A stretch of DNA of 64,000 nt, taken from NCBI RefSeq assembly GCF_036021035.1, contig NZ_CP107930.1, forward strand, positions 1,550,001-1,614,000, written 5' to 3'. The notes under the pieces were generated by a model, which worked only from the letters and a program-made list of their open reading frames with translations, was not told the origin of the DNA and did no database searches. A program made the position numbers and the translations under genes. Below are positions 1-9,863 of this stretch, piece after piece. How positions within the stretch are numbered: the first letter of the stretch is position 1; each line of letters opens with the position of its first letter. Source of the stretch: Kineococcus sp. NBC_00420 (lineage in GTDB: Bacteria; Actinomycetota; Actinomycetes; Actinomycetales; Kineococcaceae).

Positions 1-267
1 GTCGACGTCCTCGGGGACGACGGTCTCCGGGGCCGTCCGCAGGTGCAGGACGACGGAACCGTGCCGGACGGCGCGGACGGCGAGGGCGACGGCGAGCAGG
101 ACCCGTTCGTCCTCCTCCCCCGTCACCGCCCCGAGCCGGCGCGCGACGTGGACGTCGGCGGCGCGCAGGAGCCCGAGGTCGTTGAACTCCCGCAGCAGGC
201 CGGTGGCGCTGCGGGCGAGCGTGACCGAACGGTCGGGTTCCACCTCGGTCGCGGCGGGGCTGGTCAC
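1..267 (-). CDS. recD: RecD, helicase subunit of RecBCD (N-terminal part, gene leaves window)
   Basis: Only the first 89 codons are present; the gene runs off the left edge. The product should be the 5'-3' helicase subunit of the RecBCD double-strand break repair complex in the cytoplasm. The visible part fits the RecD N-terminal domain (LLREFNDLGLL near residues 24-34, then DVHVARRL), but the Walker motifs lie outside the window. The GTG start at 267 overlaps the recB stop in a GTGA quartet, so translation is coupled to recB. The call rests on this short N-terminus together with its place behind recC and recB. Confidence 0.8.
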   Translation of the reverse strand, partial: MTSPAATEVEPDRSVTLARSATGLLREFNDLGLLRAADVHVARRLGAVTGEEDERVLLAVALAVRAVRHGSVVLHLRTAPETVVPEDVD

Positions 268-3200
268 GCGTGCCTCCCGGCGAGCAGTTCGGACAGGGCG
301 ACGACGAGCTCCGCCGGTGGCCGCCACGACCAGACGCCGGGCGGCACGCCGTCCGGCCCCACGGGGACGTCCGCCCCGCACATCCCCCGCAGGAACAGGT
401 ACAGGACCCCGCCGAGGTGGACGGCCGGGTCGTACCCCGGCTGGCGCCAGCGCAGGAAGCGGTGCAGCGCGACGCAGTACAGCAGCGCCTGCAGCGGGTA
501 GTGCGCGGCGAGGACGGCCTCGTCGAGGGCCTCGCGCCGGTAGTGCCAGGCGGTCAGGACCTCCCCCGGCCCGGCGAGGCGGTTCGTCTTGTAGTCGACG
601 ACGAGGAACCGACCGTCGGCGCGCAGGACGGCGTCGATGGACCCGGTGAGGTAGCCGCGCAACCCCTCGGCCGCGAGGACGGGGTCCTCCAGCAGGTCCG
701 CGTAGCGGTGCACGGGGTCGCCGACCGGCAGGTGGCGGCGCAGCAACCCGGCGACGTCACCGAGGCGGGAACCCCCGCCGGTGGACTCGTCGCCCCCGGC
801 CAGCGGGAGTTCGAAGTCGAGTTCGGCGAGACGGTCCGCCACGCCGAAACCGTCCAGGGCGCGCCCACCGGCCAGCGGTCCCATCCCCGTGCGCAGCACC
901 GGGTCGAGGGCGAGGGCCAACGGTTCCGCCAGGTGCGGCGCGAACTGCTCGCGGGCCAGCGCCGCGAGGTGCGCCGGGCGGTCCGGGGAGGAGGGGTCGA
1001 AACCCTCCAGCACCGAGTGGACCAGGGTCCCGAACCCCGTCCCCGCCGGGAGGTCGGCCATGGGCGATCCGACCTCCTTCCAGCCCAGCGGGTCACCGGC
1101 GTCGACCGGTTCGGCGGACTCGGCGTCGACCTCGTCGGTGGTGGCCCCGACCTCGGGTTCGGAGAGCACCGACCGCCCGCTGCCGTTGTCGTCGTGCACG
1201 CCCCGGGTCAGGCCGGAGTACGACGTGCGCCGCCAGCCGAGGTCGACGTCCGCACGGAACGTGGCGACCGAGAGGTCGGCGTGGGCTGTCGTCGCGCCCG
1301 CCAGCCGCGTCAGCGCCCCGCGGGCGGGCACGTCCTCGACGGCCACCCCGGAACCGGGCGGGAAGAGCACGCCGAGCCGGTCGCGCAGCACCGGATCGGT
1401 GGGCAGCGACACCTTCTCGGGCACGTCGAGGACGTCGTCGGCCACCAGCAACCGGTGCAGCGCACCGCGCTGGGTGTTCGTGCTGGGCGCCCACCACACG
1501 AGGAGGCGGGAGATCGCCCGGGTCACCGCGACGTAGAACAACCGCAGTTCCTCGCCGAGGTCCTCGGTGTCGGCGGCGCGGCAGGCCGCGTCGTAGCCGG
1601 GTGCGGAGGCGCCCCCCACGTGCAGGGCGCGCGGCCCGTCCGGGGCGTGCGCGACGGGGAGCCGGTCCTTGGAACCACCTCCGGTGGAGTCCCAGCCGAA
1701 GGGCACGCAGACGACCTCGAACTCCAGGCCCTTGCTGGTGTGGACGGTCGCGATCTGGACCGAGGCGCGGTCAGTGTCCAACCGCCGCGACCGTTCCTGG
1801 TCGACGTCGCCCGCGGCCTCGTCGACGCGGCCGCGCAGCCACGACAGCAGGCTCGACACCCCACCGCCGGGGTTCCGCGCGGACTCGGCGTGCAGGACCT
1901 CGGCGATGTGGCGCAGGTCGGTGAGGCGGCGCTCGCCGCCCTCGATCCCGAGGAGTCGACCGGCCAGCTGGTGCTGCTCGCCGAGGACGGCGAACATCCC
2001 CGACACCCCGCGCTCGGTGAGCACGCCGCCCCAGGCGCGCAGGTCGACGGACAACCGGTCCGTCGCGCGGTCCCCCTGTTCGTCGAGCTCGGCGGCGCCG
2101 AGGCCGACGAAGGCGGACAGGGCGACGCGCCGCACCCGCAGCGCGCGGTGCGGCTGCTCGACGGCCTCGAGGAGCGAGACCCATTCCCGGGCGGCGGGGG
2201 TGGCGAAGACGCTGGGACCGCGGGAGAGCACGCAGGGCACGTTGCGACGCCGCAGTTCCTCCTGGACCAGCACCGCCTGCGCCCCGGTCCGGACGAGGAC
2301 GGCGACGTCGCCGGCCGCCAGCGGTCGCGGTGCCCCACCCGTGCGCGCTCGGACCTCGAGCCCCTCCGAGAGCACCGCGACGACCTGTTCCGCGACGTCG
2401 CGGGCCACGACCTTCCGCACGTCGGCGACGGCGGGGACCCCCGTCCGGGCCGTCGTGGGCAGTCCGTCGCGCGCCACGACGCGCAACCGGACGGGGGCGG
2501 GATCGTCGGCGCCGTCCGCACCGACGAGCGCCGCCGACGCCCACCGCGGGCTCACCGGTCGGACGACGATCCGCCCGTCGCCGAGGGCGGCACCCCGCAG
2601 CAGCGCCGCCGTTCCCCGCAGCACGGCGGGGTCGCTGCGGAAGTTCGTGCCCAGCGTCGCCGTCCGTCCCGCGACGCCGGCGGCCTCGAGGTAGCTGCGG
2701 ACGTCGGCGCCGCGGAAGGCGTAGATCGCCTGCTTCGGGTCGCCGATGAGCACCAGCGGGCAGTGCCCGTGGAAGGCGGTCCGGAGGATGTCCCACTGCA
2801 CCTGGTCGGTGTCCTGGAACTCGTCGACCAGGACGACGGAGTACCTGCGCCGCAACCGCTCGCAGGCGACGGGACCGGCGACGTCGGCGGTCAGCGCGTC
2901 CCTCAACCGGGTCAGCAGGTCGTCGAAGCCCATGATCCGGCGCGAGCGCTTGCGCTGCGCGACCTCACGGCGCACCCCCTCGGCGAAGCGGACCCGGAGG
3001 TTCTCGGGCGTCTCGGGGACGGTGCCCTGCGGTTCGATCCGCGCGTCGGGACGGTGCACGGCCTCGCGGGCGATCCGCAGGGCGACGGCGCGCGGGAACG
3101 GCGGCGGGGTGGCCCCCGGCCGCACGGCGAAGCGGACGTAGAGGTCGTCGCAGACCTCCTCGACGAGGTCGTCGACGTCCTCGACCAGCGTCGCCGTCGG

Positions 3201-3617
3201 GTCGACGTCGGCGGCGGTCCCCAGGCTGGTGAGGACCTGCCGGCAGAACTCGTGCAGCGTCGCGACCGTGGCCGAGTCGAAACCCGCGAGGGCCGCGCTC
3301 AACCGGGCCCGGCGTCGCGCGACGTCGGCGGTGGCGAGCTGGGCGATGACGGCGTCCTCGGAGCGCAGCGCCGCGGCGGGGTCGGCGAGGGCGTCGCGGG
3401 CGGCGACGAGCCGTTCGCGGACGCGTTCGCGCAGTTCCGCCGTGGCGGCCCGGCCGAACGTGACGACGAGGAGTTCGTCGACGGCGGCGACCCCCTCGGC
3501 GATGTAGCGGGTCACCAACCCGGCGATCGTGTAGGTCTTGCCCGTGCCGGCGCTGGCCTCCAGGACGGTGGTCCCGCTCAGCAGCGGGCCGGTGAGTGCG
3601 AAGTCCTCGACGGGCAT
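264..3617 (-). CDS. recB: RecB, helicase-nuclease subunit of exodeoxyribonuclease V
   Basis: 1117 residues. RecB supplies the 3'-5' helicase and the only nuclease of the RecBCD complex, which resects double-strand ends and loads RecA. Seen here: Walker A ASAGTGKT about 20 residues from the start, the UvrD-type motif VDEFQDTD, GDPKQAIYAFRGAD, TVHTSKGLEF, and a C-terminal RecB nuclease block with GTLVHSVLEGF, GSID (about residue 992) and VVDYKTN (about 1008), whose Asp, Asp and Lys are the expected metal and catalytic residues. The ATG at 3617 shares an ATGA overlap with the recC stop; the open frame continues upstream but only antisense to recC, so I reject the longer form. The stop overlaps recD. 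Confidence 0.95.
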   Translation of the reverse strand: MPVEDFALTGPLLSGTTVLEASAGTGKTYTIAGLVTRYIAEGVAAVDELLVVTFGRAATAELRERVRERLVAARDALADPAAALRSEDAVIAQLATADVARRRARLSAALAGFDSATVATLHEFCRQVLTSLGTAADVDPTATLVEDVDDLVEEVCDDLYVRFAVRPGATPPPFPRAVALRIAREAVHRPDARIEPQGTVPETPENLRVRFAEGVRREVAQRKRSRRIMGFDDLLTRLRDALTADVAGPVACERLRRRYSVVLVDEFQDTDQVQWDILRTAFHGHCPLVLIGDPKQAIYAFRGADVRSYLEAAGVAGRTATLGTNFRSDPAVLRGTAALLRGAALGDGRIVVRPVSPRWASAALVGADGADDPAPVRLRVVARDGLPTTARTGVPAVADVRKVVARDVAEQVVAVLSEGLEVRARTGGAPRPLAAGDVAVLVRTGAQAVLVQEELRRRNVPCVLSRGPSVFATPAAREWVSLLEAVEQPHRALRVRRVALSAFVGLGAAELDEQGDRATDRLSVDLRAWGGVLTERGVSGMFAVLGEQHQLAGRLLGIEGGERRLTDLRHIAEVLHAESARNPGGGVSSLLSWLRGRVDEAAGDVDQERSRRLDTDRASVQIATVHTSKGLEFEVVCVPFGWDSTGGGSKDRLPVAHAPDGPRALHVGGASAPGYDAACRAADTEDLGEELRLFYVAVTRAISRLLVWWAPSTNTQRGALHRLLVADDVLDVPEKVSLPTDPVLRDRLGVLFPPGSGVAVEDVPARGALTRLAGATTAHADLSVATFRADVDLGWRRTSYSGLTRGVHDDNGSGRSVLSEPEVGATTDEVDAESAEPVDAGDPLGWKEVGSPMADLPAGTGFGTLVHSVLEGFDPSSPDRPAHLAALAREQFAPHLAEPLALALDPVLRTGMGPLAGGRALDGFGVADRLAELDFELPLAGGDESTGGGSRLGDVAGLLRRHLPVGDPVHRYADLLEDPVLAAEGLRGYLTGSIDAVLRADGRFLVVDYKTNRLAGPGEVLTAWHYRREALDEAVLAAHYPLQALLYCVALHRFLRWRQPGYDPAVHLGGVLYLFLRGMCGADVPVGPDGVPPGVWSWRPPAELVVALSELLAGRHA

Positions 3618-6600
3618 CAGCGTTCGTCCATCCGGTAGGCACCCAGCAACGGTTCCCAGACCCGTTGCGCCGCAGCGGCGAAGTTCTGCGGGCTGCCCGG
3701 TGGTGCGCCGGGCGGCGGGGTCCAGTCGAGCAGGACGTCGACGGGCGCACCCTCCCCCCACACGGTGACGTTCTCCTCCTGCTTGTCCTCCTTGTCGAAG
3801 GCGTGCTCCGACACCCAGCTCCGGGAGGCGTCGCGGCGGCACACCTCGTCGGGACGCCGGTTCCAGGCGGACTGGGCCCAGGCGAAGGTGGTGTCCACGG
3901 GCAGCGGCAGCGGGAACCGCAGACCGTGCGAGCGCAGTTCCAGCAGGTCGACGAGCAGGTCGCGGGCCACCTGCGCCGGGACCGGGCCGAGGGTCAGCAG
4001 GCCGACGCTGCCGCCGCCGCCGCGGCCGACGACGACGCTGCGGAACTCCGTGCCGGGGTCGGCGGCGGAGAGGGCGAGCAGCTCGAGCCAGGCGCGCAGC
4101 GTCTGCTTGGCCCGGACGCGGGAGAAGGTGGTGGTGACGGCGACGTCACCGGTGGCGCGGCCCCCGGCGCGCACCGGCCTGACCCCGCGGACGTTGCCGG
4201 TGAGCCGGACCTCCCCGACGTCGGGGACGGTGAGGTCGAGTTCGACGTCGACACTGCGGGGGTGGCCGGTGTCGAACTCCGCGGTCACCCCGGCGATCTG
4301 GTCCACCACCGGCCCGACGTCGCGCAGGACGGCCGTCCCGAGCGGGCCGGGCGGCAGGTCCCCCCGCGCGGACTCCAGCCGGACGATCTCGCCCGGGTCG
4401 GTGCCGCGCAGCCGGGCCGCGAGCGCCCGGTCGCCGACGGCCCACTTCTGCAGGGCGTCGAGTTCGACGGGCAGCGCGTCGGCGGGTTCCTCCTCCCGGG
4501 TCGCGGAGGCGACCTCCAGGCGTTGGCGCAGGAACCCGCGGGCGGGGTGCTGGAAGAACTGCACGAGCTGGTCGAGGTCGAGGTCGGCCGGCGGGGCGGG
4601 CGGCAGGCCGACGGGGAGGAACTCCGGGGGCGCGACGGGCTCCCGGTGGCCCGTCGCCGCTCCGCCGAAGGCGGTGCGGTCGTAGCTGAACGCGCCGGGG
4701 CGACCCAGGGCGTGGGCGGTGAAGTTGCGGGGGTCGGTCGGCTGCAGCGGGTGCTGGACGACGATCCGCTGCTTGACGCCGGGGGCCGCCGCCTCGAGGG
4801 TGTCGAGGAGCTCACCGACGGGGACGGCCGGGGGCAGCTTCGCGCCGGTGCGGACGTCCTTGCCGGAGTAGGTGAGCACGAGGGTGTCGCGCGCGGAGCA
4901 GATCGCGTCGAGCAGGACCTGGCGGTCCTCGCTGCGCGGATCGCGGTCACCGAGGTGGGGATCGCGGGAGAGGACGTCGTCGGCGTCGGGGAAGGTGACC
5001 CGGGGGAAGGCGCCGTCGTCCATGCCCAGCAGGCAGACCACGCGGTGCGGGACGGAGCGCATCGGGGTGAGGGTGCAGACGGTCAGCGCTCCGGTGCGGA
5101 AGTTCGCGCGCTGGGGGCGGCCGGCGAAGCGTTCGGCGACGAGCGCGGCGACGTCGGCGAGCCCGACGGTGGCCGTCCCGGCCCGCGCGGCGTCGGCCGC
5201 GACGACCCCGAGCTCACGACGCAGCTGCGTGGCCTGCCAGGTGGTGTCCGCGGTGGTGTCGGCGAGGTCGAGGACCCCGTCGAGCAGCGCTTCGCACCAG
5301 GCCGCGACGCTGCGGCGACCGGACAGGCGGGTCACGGCCCCGTCGAGGCGGTCGACGAGTTCGGCGAAGCGTCCGGCGAGGTCGATCCGGCTGGACTCGA
5401 CGTCGGCGAGCGGGACGACGGCGGCGTCGAGGGGCCCGACGAGGTCCTCCTCGTGGGCGCCGCCGACGGCGACCCCGACGAGGAGGCGGTCGAGCCCGGC
5501 CCGCCAGGACCCCTGGGCGAGGTTGCCCAGCGCCCACGCGCTGCGGTGCCGGGCACTGAGGCCCCAGTGCACGCCCGCGTCGACGGTCCACTCGCGGATC
5601 TGCTCCAGCGCCTCGTCGTCGAGGTCGAAGCGTTCGCGGACGGCGGCGGAGCCGGCGAGGTCGAGGACGTCGGTGGCGGTGAGCCTGCTCTGGGCGAGCA
5701 CCAGCAGGCGGGCGGCGAGGCCGAGCAGCGGGTTGGTCTGCAGCGCGGAGCGGTCGGCCACCGAGACCCGCAGGCCCCCGCCGGGGTGGGAGTCGGTGGA
5801 GAAGACCGCGGACACCAGCGGCGCGTAGGTCTCGACGTCGGGGCACATGACGAGGACGTCGCGCGGCTGCAGGGTGGGGTCGGCGTCGAGGAGGCCCAGG
5901 ACGACCTCGCGCAGGACCTCGACCTGGCGGGCGCGGCCGTGGCAGGAGTGGACCTGGACCGAGGTGTCGCCCGGACCCGGATCCGGTCGCGGGAGGGGGA
6001 CCTCGTCGTGGGCGAGGGCTTCCTGCAGCCGTCCGAGCAGGGTGTCGCGCGGGGTCGGGGCGGGGTGGTGGACGTCCCCGTGGCCGGGGGCGGCCTGATG
6101 CAGGCGCGCCTGCAGTTCGCGCACGTCGCGCGACATCGACTGCAGGAGCGGGTGGGTGACGAGGTCGTCGGCGTCCGGTCCCCGGCGGAGCCCGGTCGGG
6201 CCCCGACGGGCGATCGCGTCCCACACCGCGGGGCTCGGGTGCTGGAGGAACAGGTGGACCTCGCGGTGCTCGGCGAGCGCGGAGAGCACCTGCAGCCGGC
6301 TCGCGGCGAGGCGCGTCACGACGAAGACCCCGAACCGCGACCCGACGCCGGTCAGGGACGGGTCGCCCCGCAGCGCCGTGCAGACGTCGTCGAGCAGTTC
6401 GGCGGGGGCGGGCAGGCCGACGTGCTCCCGCACGGCGCGGAACACCTCCGGCTGCCAGGCCAGGTCGGCGGGCACTCCCCCGTCGCCTCCCGCGGCCCAG
6501 TCGCGCAGCAGCTCCGGCCGGGCCCCGCCGTAGCGGGCGAAGAGGCCGGCGAGGCGCGAGGCCGCGGCCGTGCGCCGCACGCGGGGCGTGTCCTCGCCCG

Positions 6601-7033
6601 GTGCGGTCCCGAGGTGGTGGCGCAGGACGGCGAACCCGGGGCGGTCGTCGGGGGCCGGGCCCTCGAGCGGGGCGATGTCCTCGAGGACCTCGAGGACGTT
6701 CCAGGTGAGGGCCTCGGGCGCCCAGCGCTCGACGGCGTCGGCCACCTCCGGGCGGATCCGGGCGAGGGTGGCCCGGATGACGTCGGCGAGGACGCCGTCG
6801 AGCAGGGCGGCCGGGGAGGAGAAGTCGACGCGGGCGCAGATCCCGTCGTCCCCGCCCGGCCCGGCGCCGAGGTGGTGGGAGAGGCGTTGCGCGATCCAGC
6901 GTTCCGTCCCGCGCGCGCCGACGGCCAGCACGTCGGGGGCGAAGGGGTCCGCCCCGGGAGCCGGGTGGCGCAGGACGTCGGCGAGGCCGGCGACGAGGGC
7001 CGTGGCGCTTTCGGAACGGTGGACGTGGAGCAC
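3617..7033 (-). CDS. recC: RecC, Chi-recognition subunit of exodeoxyribonuclease V
   Basis: 1138 residues, the usual RecC size. RecC has a dead helicase and nuclease fold and scans for Chi in the RecBCD complex. Recognisable family stretches include the N-terminal MLHVHRSESATALVAGL, VLAVGARGTERWIAQ, a C-terminal region with LLGMDDGAFPR, and DVRTGAKLPPAVPV. It is the first gene of a recC-recB-recD operon with an ATGA overlap into recB. The GTG start at 7033 has a purine-rich stretch (CAGGGGGC) directly before it. A 57-base gap separates it from the divergent gene on the plus strand, which must hold both promoters. Confidence 0.93.
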   Translation of the reverse strand: MLHVHRSESATALVAGLADVLRHPAPGADPFAPDVLAVGARGTERWIAQRLSHHLGAGPGGDDGICARVDFSSPAALLDGVLADVIRATLARIRPEVADAVERWAPEALTWNVLEVLEDIAPLEGPAPDDRPGFAVLRHHLGTAPGEDTPRVRRTAAASRLAGLFARYGGARPELLRDWAAGGDGGVPADLAWQPEVFRAVREHVGLPAPAELLDDVCTALRGDPSLTGVGSRFGVFVVTRLAASRLQVLSALAEHREVHLFLQHPSPAVWDAIARRGPTGLRRGPDADDLVTHPLLQSMSRDVRELQARLHQAAPGHGDVHHPAPTPRDTLLGRLQEALAHDEVPLPRPDPGPGDTSVQVHSCHGRARQVEVLREVVLGLLDADPTLQPRDVLVMCPDVETYAPLVSAVFSTDSHPGGGLRVSVADRSALQTNPLLGLAARLLVLAQSRLTATDVLDLAGSAAVRERFDLDDEALEQIREWTVDAGVHWGLSARHRSAWALGNLAQGSWRAGLDRLLVGVAVGGAHEEDLVGPLDAAVVPLADVESSRIDLAGRFAELVDRLDGAVTRLSGRRSVAAWCEALLDGVLDLADTTADTTWQATQLRRELGVVAADAARAGTATVGLADVAALVAERFAGRPQRANFRTGALTVCTLTPMRSVPHRVVCLLGMDDGAFPRVTFPDADDVLSRDPHLGDRDPRSEDRQVLLDAICSARDTLVLTYSGKDVRTGAKLPPAVPVGELLDTLEAAAPGVKQRIVVQHPLQPTDPRNFTAHALGRPGAFSYDRTAFGGAATGHREPVAPPEFLPVGLPPAPPADLDLDQLVQFFQHPARGFLRQRLEVASATREEEPADALPVELDALQKWAVGDRALAARLRGTDPGEIVRLESARGDLPPGPLGTAVLRDVGPVVDQIAGVTAEFDTGHPRSVDVELDLTVPDVGEVRLTGNVRGVRPVRAGGRATGDVAVTTTFSRVRAKQTLRAWLELLALSAADPGTEFRSVVVGRGGGGSVGLLTLGPVPAQVARDLLVDLLELRSHGLRFPLPLPVDTTFAWAQSAWNRRPDEVCRRDASRSWVSEHAFDKEDKQEENVTVWGEGAPVDVLLDWTPPPGAPPGSPQNFAAAAQRVWEPLLGAYRMDER

Positions 7034-7090
7034 GCCCCCTGTCTATCCGATGGGAACGACACGGCGGCACACGCGTGGTCTGCTGAGGGC

Positions 7091-8050
7091 GTGCTGCTGT
7101 CGCTGCTGGACCGTTCGCGGACCCGGACCGGCCGCTCCGACGCCGACGCGCTGCAGGCGACCCTGCGCCGGGCCCGGCGGGCCGAGCAGCTCGGCCTGCA
7201 CCGGTTCTGGGTGGCCGAGCACCACGCCGTCCCCGGGGTGGTGGGTTCCGCGCCCACGGTGCTGATGGCCTCCGTCGCGGCGGTGACGTCGCGGATCCGG
7301 GTCGGGACGGCCGGGGTGATGCTGCCCAACCACACCCCCTTCGTGGTCGCCGAGCAGATCGCGACCCTGGCGGCGCTGCACCCGGGGCGCATCGACGTCG
7401 GGGTCGGGCGGTCGGTGGGCTTCACGGCGCCCGTGCGCCGGGCGCTGGGGGTGAGCAGCGCGGACGGTTTCGAGGACCGCCTCGCGGAGCTGCTCGACTG
7501 GTTGCACGGCCGGGGTCCGGTGACCCTGCGACCGCTGGTCCCGCCCCCGCCGGTGTGGTTGCTCGCGACGGGCGGCGGGCTGGAGATCGCCGCGCGGGCC
7601 GGGTTGCCGGTCGTCGTGGCGGGGCCGGTGCTCACCGATCCCGAGCCGCTGCACCGCTACCGGGCCGCCTCCCCGCCGGGGCGGGCCCGGGTGACGCTCT
7701 CCGTGGACGTGCTCGTCGCCGACTCCGTGGCGGCGGCCCGGCGCGAGCTGCTGCCGCAGGCGGTGGCCCTGGCCCGCACCCGCAGTCGCGGGGAGTTCGG
7801 CGCCCTGCCCAGCCCCGAGGAGGCCGCCGCCGCACAGCTCAGCGCCCGGGAACGCGCCGACGTCGAGCGGAACCTCGCCTCGACGGTGCACGGCGACGAG
7901 GCCGAGGTCCTCGACCGCCTGCAGGACCTGGTGCAGCGGACCGGCGCGGTGGAGCTGATGACGAGCACGACCCTGCACGACGAAGCGGCCGAAGCCGAGG
8001 CCGACACCCGCCTCGCCCGGTTGCTCGCCCGCCTCAGAACTGGCGGTTGA
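7091..8050 (+). CDS. LLM-class flavin-dependent oxidoreductase (luciferase-like)
   Basis: 319 residues of the bacterial luciferase-like TIM-barrel fold. Family stretches seen: LGLHRFWVAEHHAVPG (about residues 36-51), SRIRVGTAGVMLPNH, FVVAEQIATLAALHPGRIDVGVGR. This pattern marks the FMN-dependent MsnO8-like group of unknown substrate rather than the F420 group. The GTG at 7091 was chosen because the family begins a few residues before the LLSLLDRSR-type N-terminus. It runs into the convergent exporter gene, the 3' ends overlapping by 17 bases, so there is no space for a separate terminator. Confidence 0.85.
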   Translation: MLLSLLDRSRTRTGRSDADALQATLRRARRAEQLGLHRFWVAEHHAVPGVVGSAPTVLMASVAAVTSRIRVGTAGVMLPNHTPFVVAEQIATLAALHPGRIDVGVGRSVGFTAPVRRALGVSSADGFEDRLAELLDWLHGRGPVTLRPLVPPPPVWLLATGGGLEIAARAGLPVVVAGPVLTDPEPLHRYRAASPPGRARVTLSVDVLVADSVAAARRELLPQAVALARTRSRGEFGALPSPEEAAAAQLSARERADVERNLASTVHGDEAEVLDRLQDLVQRTGAVELMTSTTLHDEAAEAEADTRLARLLARLRTGG

Positions 8051-9431
8051 GGCTGCGCCGGCGGACACGACGCTCGATGCGGTCGAACTCGCGGCGCAGC
8101 GGCTGCGAGCAGAACTCCCCCAGCGTGACCCCGGCCGCGAGCGCCAGCGCCGTCCCCAGGGCGGTCACGAGCTGGGCGAGTCCGGCCGACGTCCCCCCGC
8201 CCACGATCGCGAAGATCGCCCGGTAGATCGCCAGACCGGGCAGCAGCGGCACGATCCCGCAGATCGACACCACCAGGCCGGGGACGTTCCAGCGCCAGGC
8301 GGTGCCCTCGGCCAGGAACCCCACGAGCAGCGCAGCGACCCCGGCGGCGGCCGCCGGCCCCATGCCGAGCAGCACGCAGGCACCCGAGACACCCGTCGCG
8401 GTGGCCCCCGCCAGGGCAGCCAGCCCGACGGCCCGGCCGTCGGCGTAGCCGGAGACGGCCCACGTCACGGCCGCGCAGGTGCCGGCGAGCACCTGCACGA
8501 GGTACGGGGTCGACGTGGCGGCCGAGAAGCTGAGGCTGAGCGAGATGCCGGCGCGCTGGCCGAGGTCGAGGACGCCGGCGATGCCGAGGACCAGGCCCGT
8601 CGTGAGCAGCACCGTCTCGAAGGCCCGGGCGCCCGCGGTGACGTAGAACCCGGAGATCGCGTCCTCGGCGGAGCCGACGAGGGACAGCCCGGCGAGCAGC
8701 ACGACGATCCCCGACCCCACGACGAGCGACGGCGGCAGCTCACCGATCCAGTCGGGCAGGTAGGGCTGCCACTCGAGCAGGGCGAGGGCGAATCCGGTGG
8801 CGATCCCGGCCCCGGCGACCTGCTGGAAGAACGCGGGCAGCCCGCGCTGGTTCAGGGCGGCGAGGACGAGCTGCAGGACGGTGGTGACGAGGCCGGCACC
8901 GACGGCGACGGCCCAACTCCCCCCGAGCAGCACGGCGACGGAGACGGCGAGCCCGATCGCCCCCGCCCCCGACATCCAGGGCCGGTAGGGGCGGCGTTGG
9001 GTCAGCAGCCGTTTGAGCCGGGTGTCGACCTCGTCGGGGGCCAGGCCGTCGGCGGCGGCGTGGGCGAGGTCGTAGAGCGCCGAGAGCCGCGAGTAGTCGT
9101 TGGCGCGGACCTTCACGACGCGGACGGCCGTCAGCGGGTGCCGGTCGTCACCGGCCGTGGAGACGATGACCGCGGTGAAGGTGATGTCGACCTGGGTGTG
9201 CTGCAGGCCGGCGCCGTCGGCGGCGCGCAGGGTCAGGGCGGTGACGTCGGCGGCGGAGGCCCCTGCGGAGAGCAGGGCCTCGGCCATCCGCGCCATGGCG
9301 TCGAGGACCTCGAGGGCCTCGGCCCGGGTCAGTCCCCCCTCGACGAGCGGTTCGGGGTCGGGCAGGGACTCGCCCGCGATGAGGTCCGCCAGCCGGGTAC
9401 GCAGGTGTCGCACGGTTCGCAGCGCAGGCAC
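8034..9431 (-). CDS. ThrE-like threonine/serine exporter
   Basis: 465 residues. The N-terminal soluble half (about 1-150: EALLSAGASAADVT, VDITFTAVIVST, RLSALYDLAHAAADG) matches the DUF1212/ThrE N domain. About ten hydrophobic segments follow from residue 155 on. Corynebacterium ThrE exports threonine and serine by proton motive force; the same role here is inferred from the family. The GTG start at 9431 has no good ribosome site, so the exact start is uncertain. It lies 32 bases downstream of a small secreted protein gene on the same strand and converges with the luciferase-like gene. Confidence 0.85.
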   Translation of the reverse strand: MPALRTVRHLRTRLADLIAGESLPDPEPLVEGGLTRAEALEVLDAMARMAEALLSAGASAADVTALTLRAADGAGLQHTQVDITFTAVIVSTAGDDRHPLTAVRVVKVRANDYSRLSALYDLAHAAADGLAPDEVDTRLKRLLTQRRPYRPWMSGAGAIGLAVSVAVLLGGSWAVAVGAGLVTTVLQLVLAALNQRGLPAFFQQVAGAGIATGFALALLEWQPYLPDWIGELPPSLVVGSGIVVLLAGLSLVGSAEDAISGFYVTAGARAFETVLLTTGLVLGIAGVLDLGQRAGISLSLSFSAATSTPYLVQVLAGTCAAVTWAVSGYADGRAVGLAALAGATATGVSGACVLLGMGPAAAAGVAALLVGFLAEGTAWRWNVPGLVVSICGIVPLLPGLAIYRAIFAIVGGGTSAGLAQLVTALGTALALAAGVTLGEFCSQPLRREFDRIERRVRRRSLNRQF

Positions 9432-9463
9432 GCGCCGACGCTACCGAACCCCCGGCCCCGGCT

Positions 9464-9844
9464 TCAGCAGGAGAGGGCGAGCTCCCCCTCGACGGCCGGG
9501 GTCAGCAGTCCGCAGCCGACCTGGGCGGTGCCGAGGTCGACGACCTGCCAGGTGCCGTCGACCTGCTGGAGCACGACGGTGGCGGGGTCGAGGACGTCGG
9601 CTCCGGCCGCGGTGGGGGTGAGCTGCGCGGCGGCCCACGTGGGGTCGCTGTCGGCGAGGCGGACGTCGGTGACGGAGTAGTCGGAGGCGGGCACCCCGGC
9701 CACGGCGGGACTGGTGGTGACGGCGGTGCTGATCTCGGCCGGAGCGCTGGTGGTGTCCGCGCTGGCCGACCCGGTCGTCATCGCGGCGATCGTGACGGCG
9801 AGGGCCGGCGCGGCGAGGAGCAGTGCGGTGGAGCGGCGGGCCAT
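9464..9844 (-). CDS. small secreted protein, unknown function
   Basis: 126 residues. An N-terminal signal peptide is clear (MARRST, then a hydrophobic stretch to about residue 30 ending in SASA), so the mature protein should leave the cell. The mature part is about 95 residues with two Cys near the C-terminus (GCGLL and the final Cys), able to form a disulfide. LQQVDGTWQVVDLGTAQVGC has the feel of a small beta protein. The ATG at 9844 is fixed by an AGGAGG ribosome site 7 bases upstream. Two overlapping inverted repeats lie just upstream. I do not recognise a family. Confidence 0.75.
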   Translation of the reverse strand: MARRSTALLLAAPALAVTIAAMTTGSASADTTSAPAEISTAVTTSPAVAGVPASDYSVTDVRLADSDPTWAAAQLTPTAAGADVLDPATVVLQQVDGTWQVVDLGTAQVGCGLLTPAVEGELALSC

Positions 9845-9863
9845 GGTCGAACCTCCTGGTCGA

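Noticed and set aside
270-3638. A 1122-codon open frame antisense to recB
   Set aside because: GC-rich third positions keep the opposite frame open; the translation is Gly/Arg/Asp-rich low-complexity with no family features, while the minus strand reads clear RecB motifs.
3596-7090. Long plus-strand extension upstream of the luciferase-like gene
   Set aside because: It is antisense to recC and has no recognisable protein; the real gene starts at the GTG at 7091.
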